Assembly (NCBI GenBank): GCA_905221605.1
Contig: CAJNDS010002823.1
Location: forward strand, 467,001-531,000
Direction of reading: 5' to 3'
Origin: Symbiodinium natans
Taxonomy: Eukaryota; Sar; Dinophyceae; Suessiales; Symbiodiniaceae
DNA length: 64,000 bases
Positions 30,943-42,211 of the stretch are shown piece after piece. The stretch's first letter is position 1. Each line of letters opens with the position of its first letter. A program made the position numbers and the translations under genes. The notes beneath the pieces are model-generated. The model did not search any database and was not told the origin of the DNA. It worked only from the letters and a program-made list of their open reading frames with translations.

Positions 30943-31097
30943 TTGGGATGTTCCCCCCCTTCTACCTAACAGTCCTTCAATAGGGATTCTTTAGGGTTTA
31001 GGGTTTAGGGTTTAGGGTTTTAGGTTTTATCGTACCCCCCCCCCCCCCCATGAGAATTCCTGCTAAGGACTGCTAGTATAGGGGGGAACGCCCCAAC
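30943..31097. mobile_element. Hairpin element family A split by a telomere-type array
   Basis: Left arm TTGGGATGTTCC...CTAACAGTCC and right arm GGACTGCTAGTATA...GGAACGCCCCAA surround about 45 bp of TTTAGGG repeats and a poly-C run. It is a second clear case of an array inside a hairpin element. Confidence 0.75.
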
Positions 31098-31317
31098 CTA
31101 CACCCTATCAGCACCCGAAGATGCCCAAAGCCCGACGCCTTCCAGGGTTTAGGGTTTAGGGTTTAGGGTTTAGGGTTTAGGGTTTCGGGTTCAGGGTTCA
31201 GGGTTTAGCTCCCCCGAACTTGCATAAAACCGCATGGGGGCCCGGCAGAAGCACGCAAACAGCACTTGGGCTTGGACCTTCAGGGCTTGGGGATCTTCGG
31301 GGGGGGGAATTGAAAAG

Positions 31318-31397
31318 TTAAACCCTAAACCCTAAACCCTAAACCCTAAACCCTAAACCCTAAACCCTAAACCCTAAACCCTAAACCCTAAACCCTC
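31318..31397. repeat. Pure C-rich CCCTAAA array
   Basis: Eleven units. A candidate exon-like island lies left of it at 31207-31300 (minus: EDPQALKVQAQVLFACFCRA), unresolved because the flank orientation differs from the usual arrangement. Confidence 0.9.
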
Positions 31398-32109
31398 ACC
31401 CCCCACACCCGGAACCCGGCTTCCGTGCAGGGGGTATGGGGCTTCTAGGGTCTGGCGAGGCCTTATCGCTGCAACCGAACAGGCTTGGGAAAAGTAGGAC
31501 ACCTGCACAAAGGCATTTCAAAAATGCCGGGGTACTTTCTGGTACACCCCAAAACTGCCCTAATCCCTTACTATGGGGAACCTTCAAGAATGCCCCCCCC
31601 GCCCCCCCCTGTTTGGCAAACACCCATCTTGGGGCTCAGGCTCAGGGTGTTGAAGGTTGATGGTTGTCAGCCAAGACTTCGGGCTTAGGTTAGGCTGGTA
31701 GGGGATTGGAGTGGGGGGGACCCTTCGGGAAACAGACCCTCTGAACAAGGTCCCTGCTTAAGAGAGCCAGAAGAGGGTTAAGAAGGGCTCCCATTTAAGG
31801 GTGCCCCTTATCCTACCTCGGAGCTTGTAACCTCAACCCTTCCCCTAAACCCTAAACCCTAAACGCTAAACCCTAAACCCTAAACCCTAGACCCTAAACC
31901 CTAAACCCTAAACCCTGAACCCTGAACCCTAAACCCTAAACCCCAAACCCTAAACCCTAAACCCTAATCATCAGAAGTGGTTTGGGAACCAGGCAAGGAC
32001 CTGAGCAAGACCTGGAACTAATGTTGACCTCGTAATAATAACCCCCCCCCCCCCCCTTCAATCAAACCCCCCCAAATAGAGTGGGGGCCCCTTTGAATAA
32101 GGATTCCTT

Positions 32110-32265
32110 TCCTTAGAGAGACTTAGAGAGGATCAGAGAGAATCACTCAGGATTCCTTTCCTTAGAGAGAATTAGAGAGGATCAGAGAGAATCAGAGAGG
32201 ATCAGAAAGGATCAGAGAGAATCAGAGAGGATCATAGGGAATCAGAGAGAATCAGAAAGAAGGGC
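32110..32265. repeat. AATCAGAGAGGATCAGAGAG short tandem repeat
   Basis: Alternating GATCAGAGAG and AATCAGAGAG 10-mers with drift; includes a repeated AGGATTCCTTTCCTTAGAGA at its start. Confidence 0.85.
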
Positions 32266-32344
32266 TGGGAGGGTTCTACGGGTCAGGGCTTGGTTAATAC
32301 CCTAAACCCTAAACCCTAAACCCTAACCCTAAACCCTAAAGAGC

Positions 32345-33015
32345 TTTTTTTCAGGCAGGAATTTCCAGGAACTTTATTCCGAGGGGCAGATCTTTCAGGA
32401 TTATTTCCAGGGCACCGGCCTCCAAAGCTACCCCCTTTGCCAGAAAGATTTTTTCAATCCTCTAGTAAGGCTCTCAAATAAAAAACAGCAAGTTTCTCAG
32501 GAGTTTGGTTTTCAGGTTTCTCTTCGAAATCTGATCGCTTCATGTTTTCCTATAATTAAATCCTAAACCCTAAACCCTTAACCCTAATTAAACCCCAGAC
32601 CCTAAACCCTAAACCCTAAGACTTTAATTGCAGGGGCCCCTGGATTTAGAGACCAGGCCATACCCTTATCCCTAAACCCTAGCCCTAACCCTAAACCCTT
32701 AACCCTAATTCAACAAGACTCCACAACACCTAAGTAAACCTAAGCCATGAACCCTAAACCTAATGAAACCATGAAGCGATCATTTGAAGATTTTTTTCAG
32801 GCAGGAATTTCCAGGAACTTTATTCCGAGGGGCAGATCTTTCAGGATTATTTCCAGGGCACCGGCCTCCAAAGCTACCCCCTTTGCCAGAAAGATTTTTT
32901 CAATCCTCTAGTAAGGCTCTCAAATAAAAATCGGCAAGTTTCTGATGAGTTTGGTTTTCAGGTTTCTCTTCGAAATCTGATCGCTTCATGTTTTCCTAAT
33001 TAAATCCTAAACCAT
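32345..33015. repeat. Direct duplication of about 225 bp (32345-32575 and 32791-33015)
   Basis: Both copies run from TTTTTTTCAGGCAGGAATTT to TTTTCC...AATTAAATCCTAAACC, with only a few differences. Each ends in CCCTAAA-type repeats. The copies are spaced 446 bp start to start. No ORF is supported. Confidence 0.9.
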
Positions 33016-33337
33016 AAAACCCTTAACCCTCCCTCTCTTTTCTCTCCATAAACAAACAAAGAACAACGGACACCCCCAAAAAAAAACAAGCCCCGACTGG
33101 CGTACTTTATTCCCAGGGCTTTATTATTGCGGCCGGGACACCTGGCGCACTTTAATTTACGGGGGTTTAGTAATACGAGGTTAACATTACGCAACTAGAG
33201 ACCCCAAGCAACTGCTAACTCCACCCTGAACCTTATAGCCATCCCCCGCCCCCCCCAAAAAACACACACACACACACAACTCAATGGACCCGAACATCCT
33301 AGAAGCCCCAAAAGCCCTAAGCCCTAAACCCTAAAAC

Positions 33338-33423
33338 CCCCCGGGGTGCCTTGAGAGCGTACGGTTGTCGATGTCTGAGAGGAGTTATAGCCCGAGTCGC
33401 GGAGCGTCCAGGCGGCCTTGGGC
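33338..33423 (-). CDS. Candidate mini-exon, Ser/Thr-rich
   Basis: The minus strand reads PKAAWTLRDSGYNSSQTSTT, then VRSQGTPG. Acceptor CTAAACCCTCAG ends a CCCTAAA run. The donor is |GTTTTAGGG, the variant telomere unit. C-rich repeats on the left, G-rich array on the right. Confidence 0.4.
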
Positions 33424-33659
33424 CTGAGGGTTTAGGGTTTAGGGTTTAGGGTTTAGGGTTTAGGGTTTAGGGTTTAGGGTTTAGGGTTTAGGTTTTACGG
33501 TCTAGAGATTAGGTTGGGATGAGGGTTTAGGGGGTTGTGGGGTGGGGTTGACAGGCGACAGGGCTAGTGTGTGCCGGCGCTCCACGTTCTCGAACCCCCC
33601 CTCTCCGGGACCCATGGTACCCCGACTCAAACCCTGACTGCGAACCCAGAAAAAGCCAC

Positions 33660-34320
33660 GACGACCCAGGGAAACCCTGAACCTAAACCCTCAACCCTGA
33701 GCCCTTTGCGCTAAAACCTAAACCCACCATGAACACAGAAGGGAAAAGGGGAAAGCCGAAACCTTAACCCCCTTAACCCTGAACCCTAAACCCTGAACCG
33801 AAAACCCACCACGAACCGCAAGGGCAGAAGGGAAACCCTAACCCTACACCTCAACCCTAAACCCTGAACCTTAAACCCTGAACTCCAAACCCACCATGAA
33901 CCGCGGAGAGCGGAGTAAAGACTCTAAACCCCTAAGCCCTCAACCCACCATGAACAACAAGCCACGAACCAGAAGGGGGGAGGGGCAGGGGGATGCGCGA
34001 ATGCTGGCGCATATCAGAACTAGGGTTTCTGGGCTTCGACGGCTGTTGGGGGTTGCTGCGGTTTCGACTGAGTTTAGGGCTTGTGAGGTGGGTTGCCTCG
34101 TTTGCCTCCCTCCCTTATAGCGCTGAACGACTGAATTGCGCACGGTCAAGGATCTGCACTAAAACATGCACCCAAACTCCAAAGAACCCACAAGCTCTCA
34201 TGAGCCTGATAAAGCTCACTGTTTCGGCTTGCCCGCTGGGTGTCGCGCGGCAAGTCCCTGATAATGTCGCCATTCCTCTCCTCGCCTGCGCCCATGCACC
34301 AGATCAAGGAGAAAACCCTC
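33660..34320. other. Degenerate C-rich repeats and unique sequence; possible minus coding stretch
   Basis: Degenerate ACCCTGAACC-type repeats to about 33950, then unique sequence. On the minus strand, 34170-34310 reads GDIIRDLPRDTQRASRNSEL with protein-like composition. The plus strand is also open, so the stretch is not called as an exon. Confidence 0.35.
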
Positions 34321-34417
34321 ACACCCTAAACCCTAAACCCTAAACCCTAAACCCTAAACCCTAAACCCTAAACCCTAAACCCTAAACCCTAAACCCTAAA
34401 CCCTAAACCCTAAACCC
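34318..34417. repeat. Pure C-rich CCCTAAA array
   Basis: About fourteen uninterrupted units. Just right of it the minus strand reads SELRAPMMSEPALGCAVAG and then GTTTAG, another possible exon ending at the telomere unit (34416-34474). Confidence 0.95.
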
Positions 34418-34499
34418 CTGCCACTGCACACCCAAGAGCCGGCTCGGACATCATTGGAGCCCTGAGCTCTGAAACCCCTAATCACAGGTTGTGAACCTA

Positions 34500-34584
34500 C
34501 TAAGTTGCTTGAGAACTTCCCCCACTCAACAAAAAACAATTCTCCTTATGTAAGGGTTCTCCAGCAAATAGTAGGAACTCAGCA
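34500..34584. mobile_element. Hairpin element family C
   Basis: AGTTGCTTGAGAACTTCCCC at the left and GGGTTCTCCAGCAAATAGTA at the right. Confidence 0.6.
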
Positions 34585-35147
34585 TCCCTCATACCGGACG
34601 CTCAACGCACTTGCATCCGCAAGGTCTTCCAAGCCCCTGAGCTACGAAAACTAGGATGGTCCCCAACGCCCTCCGGAAAATAGTCCTAAATTCCTCAATA
34701 TGATACTCTTAAAACCCGATAAGAGAAAACAACACATATCCCAGGCACCTACCAAGAAAAGCAAACTCCAGGGAACTTTGCCTGACTTTTTCAACCCCTT
34801 CAGCCTTCAAACCCCGCGCTCGAAGCGAAAACCCTAAACCCTATAAACCTTAAACCCTAAACCCTAAACCCGAAACCCTTATACACTCCATCATATCTCT
34901 TTCAGATCAGCGCGGTAGTCGAGATTAGTAAGAGAAACTCCACGTGCCAATCAACCGCCACAACGAAAAGGATGAAAAAACCCAATCACTATTGGGCTTG
35001 GGATGTAGGGTCTAGGGTTTTTTAGGCCTCAGTCTCTAAACTCTGCACCCCTTTCGGAGGCACTGACATCCGAAACAGCAGACAAAAGCGAGCAGACCGA
35101 AGCGAATCATCGCGAAACAGGTTGCCCCTAAACCCTAAACCCTAAAC

Positions 35148-35230
35148 CCCAAAACATCGCACATCGCCTTCGCAACAGATCACGACCCTCAGGTTGTTCA
35201 TGAAAGGCGGACCATGCTCCGAAATGTCCT
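35148..35230 (-). CDS. Candidate mini-exon (unknown)
   Basis: The minus strand reads GEDISEHGPPFMNNLRVVIC, then CEGDVRCFG, ending at |GTTTAGGG. The acceptor may be GCCCTTGGGAG. C-rich array on the left, G-rich repeats on the right. MNNLRVVI has a weak LRR look. Confidence 0.35.
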
Positions 35231-35335
35231 CTCCCAAGGGCGGTTAGGGGGTTTGGGGGTCTAGGGCTTAGGGACGTTTAGGGGTCTAGGGTCTAGGGTC
35301 TAGGGTCTGGGGGCTAGGGTTTAGGGTTTAGGTTT

Positions 35336-35451
35336 ACTACTATTTGCTTAAGGACGCCCAAAAAACACAAATAGTAAAAGAATCCCTATCTTACCCTTAT
35401 ATGGAAGAATACTTTTACTTGTTCGGGGGTTCTTAAGCAATTCGTAGTGTA
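35336..35451. mobile_element. Hairpin element family C
   Basis: CTACTATTTGCTTAAGGACG and GGTTCTTAAGCAATTCGTAG flank a centre with TCCCTATCTTACCC. Confidence 0.7.
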
Positions 35452-35781
35452 GGGAATGGAAGCAACAGACTCACTCCGATGCTGTACCTTCCGTGCTAGC
35501 ATGGTTTCCGGGACCCGGACGGGAAGGGCTACTGTAAAGTCAATCACAAACCCGACGCAACAGAGAAGCCTCGCAACGAAACCCAAGCACCAAACCAGAG
35601 CAGCCTAAAACTCCGAGCTTGCACCTATAAACTCAATGCAACACCCCCCCCCCCCCCCCCATCTCTCGAAAACTTAAGACTACCCACTTGGAGATGATGA
35701 GCTCGATTTGCAGGCTTGCCACAACCGGGGGGCCCTACATGAAGCCCTGTCCGAATTGAGGTTGAAGATTTGAGGTTTAGG

Positions 35782-35877
35782 GTTGGGATGTTCCCCTTAT
35801 ACTAACACTCCTTAACAGGGAATTATAGAAGGGGGCACCATAATCCCTATTAAGGAGCTGTTAGTAAGAGGGGAGAA
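35782..35877. mobile_element. Hairpin element family A
   Basis: GGTTGGGATGTTCCCCTTAT at the left and GGAGCTGTTAGTAAGAGGGG at the right, with a GGCACCATAATCCCTATT centre. Confidence 0.7.
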
Positions 35878-36185
35878 CTTAAACCCTAAACCCTAAAACC
35901 TAAACCCTAAACCCTAAACCCTTAGGGTGTAGAGATTTGGGGTTCAGGATTCAGGGCTCAGGGCTTGAAGGGAAGTTGACGCTTTTTTCACCACCATATG
36001 AGTCTATAACACGCGGGAGGCACATACCCGGGAGCCCTAAACCCTAGTTACTCACCCTAAATCCTGAACCCTAAACCCTAAGACCCTAAACCCTAAACCT
36101 GAACCCCTTAAACCCTACAACGCCAACATCTGTACTCGAGGCGCAAGGCCTCGGGCGCACCGGGCAACCTCCTGGCCTCCCTGCC

Positions 36186-36330
36186 ATTTGTTTAAGAACC
36201 CCCCCCCGCCCCTCCCCCTCCCCCTCCCCCCCTCCCACAAAAAAACACATTCTTCCTTATTAGGGTAATATAGGGAGTAATATGTTGTGTTTTTTGGTGG
36301 TTCTTCAGCAAAGAGTAGGCAATGGTGGGT
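36186..36330. mobile_element. Hairpin element family C with C-rich expansion
   Basis: ATTTGTTTAAGAACCCCC at the left and GGTTCTTCAGCAAAGAGTAG at the right. The left arm carries a 50-bp run of C with scattered G and T. Confidence 0.6.
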
Positions 36331-36600
36331 TTAGGGTTACTGGGGTTCAGGGTTGCTAGGGTTCAGGGTTGCTAGGGTTTAGGGCTGCTAAGGTTTAGGG
36401 TTGCTAGGTTTCAGGGGTTTATGGTTATTGGGGTTTAGGGCTACTAGGTTTTAGGGTTGCTAGGGCTTAGGGTTACTAGGGTTTAGGGTTGCTAGGGATT
36501 AGGGCTGCTAGGGTTTAGGGTTGCTAGGGTTTAGGGTTGCTAGGGTTTAGGGTTACTAGGGTTTAGGATTACTAGGGTTCAGGGTTACTGGGGTTTAGGG
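36330..36600. repeat. Higher-order array: GGTTGCTAGGGTTTAG units
   Basis: A telomere-type unit alternates with a GCTAGGG or ACTAGGG heptamer to give a repeating 15-16-bp unit over about 270 bp. A matching CCCTAGTAGCCCTAAAC form occurs at about 36815-36880 and 37930-38000. Confidence 0.9.
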
Positions 36601-36881
36601 CCGGGGGTTCGAGGTTATAGGGCCTGTATTCATGTGAAGCGGATTCTAAACCCTGGCCCTTGGGATACATAGTAGGGGAGCACAGGTAGAACTTGAAGGC
36701 TTCTAAGATGTGTGCCTTGCACCCAGAACACCTGCAAAGAAACCCCTAATCCTTTAACCTCCAAACCCTAAAGCTTATACAGCCTAAACCCTATACACCC
36801 GAAAGGCCCGAAACCCTAGCAACCCTCAACCCTAGTAGCCCTAAACCCTAAACCCTAAACCCTAGTAGCCCTAAACACTCT

Positions 36882-37910
36882 CTAACCTATGTATATTTAA
36901 AAGCTAATGGATTCGCGGTTGTCCACCAAAATTTCGCGGACAAGCACCAAAAACTCCCGGACAAGCACCAAACATTCCCGGACAAGCACCAAAAATTCCC
37001 GGACAAGCACTAACAATTTCCGGACAGGCACCAACACTTCCCGGACAAGCAACAATTCACGGCCAACCACCAAAAATTCCCGGACAAGCGCCAAAAACTC
37101 CCGGACAAGCACAAAAAATTCCCCGACAAAGCACCAACAATTCCCGGACAAAGCACCAACAATTCCCGGACAAGCACCAAAAATTCCCGGACAAGAGCCA
37201 AAAAATCCCGGACAAGCACCAACAATTCCCGGACAAGGACCAAAAAACTCCCGGACAAACACCAAAAATCTCCGGACAAACACCAAAATTTCCCGGACAA
37301 GCACCAAAAATCCCCGGACAAGCACCAACAATTCCCGGACGAGCACCAAAAATTCCCGGACAAACACCAAAAATTCCCGGACAAGAAGAGGATGATCAAG
37401 GGTGGGGTGGGGCAGGCATGGCCATCAGGGCTGGTTTTAGGGTTTAAGGCCTACTCTGGGCTGGCTTTAGGGTTTAGGCCTTACTCTGGGCTGCCTTTAG
37501 GGTTTAGGGCCTGGCTTTAGGGTTTAGGGCCTACGTACTCGGACCTGGCTTTAGGGTTTACGGCCTACTCTGGGCTGGCTTTAGGGTTTAGGGCCCACTC
37601 GGGGCTGGCTTTAGGGTTTAGGGCCTACGTACTCGGACCTGGCTGGCTTTAGGGTTTAGGGCCCACTCGGGGCTGGTTTCAGGGTTTAAAGCCGACTCTG
37701 GGCTGGCTTTAGGGTTTAGGCCCTACTCTGGGCTGCCTTTAGGGTTTAGGGCCCACCCTGGGCGGCAGCCTACTGAACCCAAAATTTTAAGGTTAAAACA
37801 TAAAGTAAAATGTTTTCATAATGTTATGGGATCCAATGGGTGGGTGGGTCGATATTCGATACCGGAGTAAGGAGCTCTACTAGTGAAATGCTTGGACTTG
37901 AGATGCTGAA
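36882..37910. repeat. Composite repeat locus, copy 1 (minisatellite + TTTAGGG satellite + core)
   Basis: Flank CCTATGTATATTTAAAAGCT; minisatellite 36908-37386, about 23 units of 21 bp (ATTCCCGGACAAGCACCAAA); a GGCTTTAGGGTTTAGGGCC satellite 37418-37760; then a unique core at 37790-37910 including GGGTCGATATTCGATACCGG. A rearranged second copy is at 55.60-56.85 kb. The long Arg/Ser/Thr- and Val/Leu-rich ORFs are minisatellite translations. Confidence 0.9.
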
Positions 37911-38097
37911 CCCTAAACCCTAAACCCTAAACCCTAGTAGCCCTAAACCGTAAACCCTAACCCTAAACCCTAGTTACCCAAAACTCTAGTGGCCCTAAAC
38001 CCTAATCCCTAAAGTCGAAGACGCTCCTTGGCCTCCAGCCAAGCGATATAGGGCTCCTTTTGTTTCAGGGGCGCTGCTTGGTCAACCAAAGGGAGTC

Positions 38098-38207
38098 ACC
38101 TTGTTGTCCAGTAGCCTGGGGGAATTAAAGGTTAGCCTTTGGGATTATGAGGGGATTATAGTACCCCAAATAGGTTAAAGGTTACCTACTCTACTATTAG
38201 AGTCATA
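38098..38207. mobile_element. Hairpin element family G
   Basis: TTGTCCAGTAGCCTGGGGGA...AAAGGTTAGCCTTTGGGATT and AAATAGGTTAAAGGTTACCT... A second copy is at 42212-42308. Confidence 0.65.
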
Positions 38208-38499
38208 CGGGGGGTATACGAAAATAGGGGAACCTAATATGGAACCCATAATAGTAGGATCCCCATAAAATAAACCACTAAGGTACCCCCAACGCCGGAA
38301 ACCGCCACATTGCTCTCGCTTTAGCGAACTCAGTTTGTTGGGGTTGCCCGCTAGAATCACATGTTTTTGGGTGGTATGCTTTTGGGGAGTAGGGAAGCTG
38401 CAGTCTGTGGCCCTTTTCTCCCTTTTCTGGTTACAAAAACTCAGGTCTTTGCTGGTTCGAAAACTCAGGTACGGAGCTCTCTCTCTCCCTCTCATCTAA

Positions 38500-38940
38500 G
38501 GGTAGTTCCATGGTGGATTAGTATGGGCCCCTAAAAGGGTAGCCCTTTTTCACACCCAAAACAACCGCTAATGCCAGAACTTGGAACAATGTGGATAGGG
38601 TTTAGAGTTTAGAGTGATGTTTGTCATGAGAGGTCTTTGATGCACAGAGTTGCACAAGCAGACCGCGAAGCCAACGGAATGCACATATCTTGCAGCGGAC
38701 CCTTGTGCGAACAAGCGGTTAACTGTCGGATGGTGCTGGGACTTCGTGTAAGGTTGGGGTGCAATGACTTGCACTATTTCGTGTTGCAGTGTGTTTTGCG
38801 TTGCCAGTGGCATGCCGGGCACGACCTCGCAGAGGGGGCATGGTAGCATGCAGACGTGCAGGACTGCAGGGATACGGACATGCCCCAAGTTGAAAAACTA
38901 GGGTGCCGGGGTCTCCACGTAGTCTACACCTACCGCAATG
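38500..38940. other. Unique intron-like sequence, no gene supported
   Basis: Overlapping ORFs on both strands (38568-38888 minus, 38637-38846 plus) lack domains. There are no telomere-type arrays. Confidence 0.4.
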
Positions 38941-39001
38941 CCTATCGGTCCCTTAGAGCCCCGAAACCTGGGTTTAGAGTTTAGGGTTTAGGGTCTTGCA
39001 C

Positions 39002-39062
39002 CTGGCCAATCTCTTCTACGACCACTCCGATGTCTGACCTTGACTCGCCATGTGACGGCCCC
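39002..39062 (-). CDS. Candidate mini-exon (unknown)
   Basis: The minus strand reads GPSHGESRSDIGVVVEEIGQ, then donor TTGGCCAG|GTGCAAG. The acceptor is unresolved. Good coding composition. Confidence 0.3.
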
Positions 39063-39119
39063 CAGGGTTGATCTTACTGTTGGTTAGTGGGTGTAGGGTT
39101 TAAGGTTTAGGGTTTAGGT

Positions 39120-39378
39120 TGAGGTACCCCTATATAATCACTCAAAGGGTATATATAGGGAGGTATCGGTACCTTTGTAGGGAATGAGGGAATGAGGTAC
39201 CCTATATAATCCCTTTGCAGGGTATATTTCGGGAGGTATAGGTACCTTTGTAGGGACTGAGGGAATGAGGTACTGTACCCATATAATCCCTTTGGAGGGT
39301 ATATAGGGGGATGTAGGGTTATGATCCCTTAAAGTGCAAAAAAAGGGGGATGTAGGGTACCTCACTCCCACATTCCCT
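39120..39378. repeat. Tandem/palindromic family F (GGTACCTTTGTAGGGA units)
   Basis: About three units of about 83 bp with TAGGGAATGAGGGAATGAGG and TATATAATCCCTTT blocks. A related piece is at 59.98-60.12 kb. Minus-strand ORFs are repeat translations. Confidence 0.75.
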
Positions 39379-39859
39379 ACTAAGCAAACGCAGGTTATGA
39401 GGGTTCTCGACAGTGGATCTTGCTTCAGGGACTCCCAGAGCTTGGGGAAAAACTAGGGAGTCTTCTTGTATGGGCCTTCTGAGGGGCTCCTGCCGGAAAG
39501 TCATAAACCCTAAGCCCTAAGGCCTAAGCCCTAAGCCCTAAGCCCTAAGCCCTAAACCCTAAACCCTACACCCTAACTCTTATAGCACCGCCGCTCTTTT
39601 CAACGGACCTTGGGTCCGGTCTCTGGGAAGGCCGCGCGGGACCTTACTTTAGGTAACCCTACCTGTGGCCACTTCTCTAAACTATGGTCCCTTTTGGGGT
39701 CATTCTCATGGCGGCCCCTGATATACTTAGGGCACCCCACCAAGCCCTAAACCCTAAACCTAAAAGGGGACCGCAATTTAGGGAACGGACCATGTAGGCC
39801 CACGGGGTGAATTAACTTCGCAGGGTACTCAAAGGCCCCGAGACCCTACCAGACCCAAG

Positions 39860-39965
39860 AGTGACCTAGGAATACAAAAGGGTGCCCTGTTGGTTTACAG
39901 GGCCTATAAGGGACCTAAAACCAAAAAATAACAGGGGAATAAGGGCCTACTCTTTGTCCTGGCTC
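39860..39965. mobile_element. Hairpin element family D
   Basis: CCAAGAGTGACCTAGGAATA... with GGGTGCCCTGTTGG and ...AATAAGGGCCTACTC. Confidence 0.65.
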
Positions 39966-40033
39966 CCCTAAACCATAAACCCTAAACCCTAAACCCTAAA
40001 CCCTAGAATAAGGGCCCACCAGGGTCCCGACAC

Positions 40034-40087
40034 CTGTATATGGAGCTGACTGGAGAGCCATCGCTGTAGCGCTTCGAGGGTGCACGC
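40034..40087 (-). CDS. Candidate mini-exon, helical
   Basis: Exactly 18 codons: ACTLEALQRWLSSQLHIQ. Acceptor AGCCAAAACCAG; strong donor ATACAG|GTGTCG. Pure C-rich array on the right. Confidence 0.35.
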
Positions 40088-40349
40088 CTGGTTTTGGCTT
40101 CTCTTTGTCACAGCGTACCAGGGCCCTAAAACCCTAAACCCTAAACCCTAAACCCTAAACCCTAAACCCTAAACCCTAAACCCTAAACCCTAAACCCTAA
40201 ACCCTAAACCCCACCCCCCAACCAAAAAAAGGAAAACCACGGGACGGCCTAGGCCGTTCAGATTTTCGGTTTAGGATGTCGGGGGTCCATGTAGCGACTC
40301 AACAAGAATGGGGTTTGGGTTTAAGGTTTAGGGCAGGGTATAGGGCTAC

Positions 40350-40412
40350 TATGTATTGCGCGGCAGCCTGTTGCAGACCTAGGTGCCAGTAGAGATGTTG
40401 GGTGCACCCGAT
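40350..40412 (-). CDS. Candidate mini-exon (unknown)
   Basis: Exactly 21 codons: GCTQHLYWHLGLQQAAAQYI after an initial Ile. Strong acceptor CACTTCTCACAG; donor ACATA|GTAGCC. Telomere-type repeats on both sides. Confidence 0.35.
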
Positions 40413-40764
40413 CTGTGAGAAGTGTTTGGGGTTTGGGGGTTTAGGGTTTAAGGTTTAGAATGGGCAAAAGGGTTTAGGGTTTAAGGGTTAGGGTTGAGGT
40501 TTGAGGTTTAGGGTTTGGCGCCCTTACATCCTCGAAGCCCCAATCGCTAATCCTCAAAAAGCATGTCCGGCACCCATGTGCAAAGTCTTGAGAAACTGCC
40601 CTAAATCCTAAACCCTAAGACCGAAACCCTAAACCCTAAACCCTAAACCCTAAACCCTAAACCTTAAGCCCTAAACCCTAAACCCTAAACCCTAAACCCT
40701 AGACCTTCAGTTCATCCTTGAACTCCAGGCCTTCTGGGGCTTCGAGTTCACATGTTGGATTTCT

Positions 40765-40868
40765 ATACTTACCTGGGACTCTATCTACCTACAGCTTAGT
40801 AGCAAACTACCCTCCACTAGTAGGTATAGCCTCTAAAAACTGTAGGTGAACAGGGTCCCAGGTAAAGT
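40765..40868. mobile_element. Hairpin element with ACCTGGGACTC arms
   Basis: TACCTGGGACTCTATCTACC at the left and GGTGAACAGGGTCCCAGGTA at the right; the inner arms CTACAGCTTAGTAG... and GCCTCTAAAAACTGTAGG also pair. Only one copy was noticed. Confidence 0.55.
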
Positions 40869-41045
40869 TTCAGACCCTAAGCCCTAAGCCTTCAGCCCTA
40901 AGCCCTGAGCCCTAAGCCCTAAACCCTAAACCCTAAACCCAAAACCCAAAACCCTAAACCCAGCCATCCATTTCCGTCCCCAGCTCGCACCTTCACGCAG
41001 TCTTCGTGGCCGCCAGCTCGGAAGGCCCGGGGCCTCAACTTAGGG

Positions 41046-41125
41046 TTTAGTTGGGGTTTGGGGTTTGGGGTTTGGGGTTTGGGGTTTGGGGTTTGGGGTT
41101 TAGGGTTTAGGGTTTAGGGTTTTGG
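41046..41125. repeat. TTTGGGG variant array
   Basis: About seven TTTGGGG units in a row, then TTTAGGG. Another single-base variant confined to one block. Confidence 0.9.
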
Positions 41126-41627
41126 GTTTATTTAGGGTTGTGGTGCAGCAGATCACAGAGGATTCTCTGGTGAATTTACAAATCTTTTTCTCCTTCTACG
41201 CCAAAATGCAACTCGCTAACCAACATAGGCATTCTAACTGAGTAGTTCTCTAATCACAAGGTTCCCCCACATTTAGTACGGCACCCCTAAAGTATTGTTC
41301 TTTTGGCATCAGGCAACTCCGGCCGAAACTCAAGGTCTGAGGCTTTAAAGGGCTCGCAGGGTTTTGAGGGCCTTGAGGGCTTCCAAGCCCTTCTGGGTTA
41401 GCCCGAAGCCCCAAATGCCCAAACCCTGAAATCTCGGCTTTAGCGCAATGCAGAAACCTGCGTGAGGCAGTAGATCTACCTAGGGCTAGAAGTTAGAAGT
41501 ACCCTCAGCAAGGTCGAATGATAGTTGCCCTACTTAGCCCTACTTATAATCCTACGCGAAACTACCCGTGACCCCTTCAACCCTAAACCCTAAACCCGAT
41601 GAACAAGGAACCCTCCGGCTAAACCCT

Positions 41628-41757
41628 GCTTGGAGGTTCATGGGTACTTAGAAGTGGGGTTATATGCAGGGTAATTATATTTATACGCGTACCTGGTTGT
41701 AACCTTATTCAGGGTACTTATAACCCACTGAGAAGTACCCTTGAACCTTCAAGTAGC
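41628..41757. mobile_element. Hairpin element family B
   Basis: GCTTGGAGGTTCATGGGTAC at the left and AGTACCCTTGAACCTTCAAG at the right. Degenerate pieces lie at 41480-41580. Confidence 0.7.
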
Positions 41758-41861
41758 CCTAAACCCTACTAAACCCTAAACCCTAAACCCTAAACCCTAA
41801 ACCCTAAACCCCAAACCCTTCAAGTATTTGTGTGCAAGCCCCATCTCTCGGGTGCAGACAC

Positions 41862-41903
41862 CCGCAAGGCCGTCCATTTGGTGGGCTCAGCTTGGCTATA
41901 CAC
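41862..41903 (-). CDS. Candidate mini-exon (unknown)
   Basis: 14 codons: VYSQAEPTKWTALR. Strong acceptor CGTGTCTCCAG directly after a CCCTAAA-type run; donor TTGCGG|GTGTCTGC. C-rich array on the left, G-rich repeats on the right. Confidence 0.3.
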
Positions 41904-42211
41904 CTGGAGACACGGGTTTAGGGTTAAGGGTTTAGGGCGTACCTTTTGGGGTCTATATTATCTGGGAATCCTACTATGTGGGGGTCACCCCTATTTTCGT
42001 AAACCATCACACAGCTTGGGTTTAGATTCTTAGGTTGTTAGCTTCCTTTTGTTTCAAGACTTATAAGGGCCTTCTGAATTTGAGCCGTAAACCCTGAACT
42101 CGCAACCCTGCACCCTGAGAAGCCTAAGCCTGCCTTGGAGTAGACCCTGGAAAAAAGTATACACCAATAGGAACCCAGAACCAAAAACACGTATTAAAGT
42201 ATAGTACTCTT

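Noticed and set aside
36897-37399. Regular 21-bp repeats resembling a CRISPR array or a repetitive protein
   Set aside because: Units are contiguous tandem copies with no unique spacers, and the ORFs on both strands are repeat translations.
41130-41230. Plus-strand open stretch VVQQITEDSLVNLQIFFSFY as an exon
   Set aside because: It lies on the strand opposite to all supported exons, has no splice structure and an ordinary length for a chance frame.
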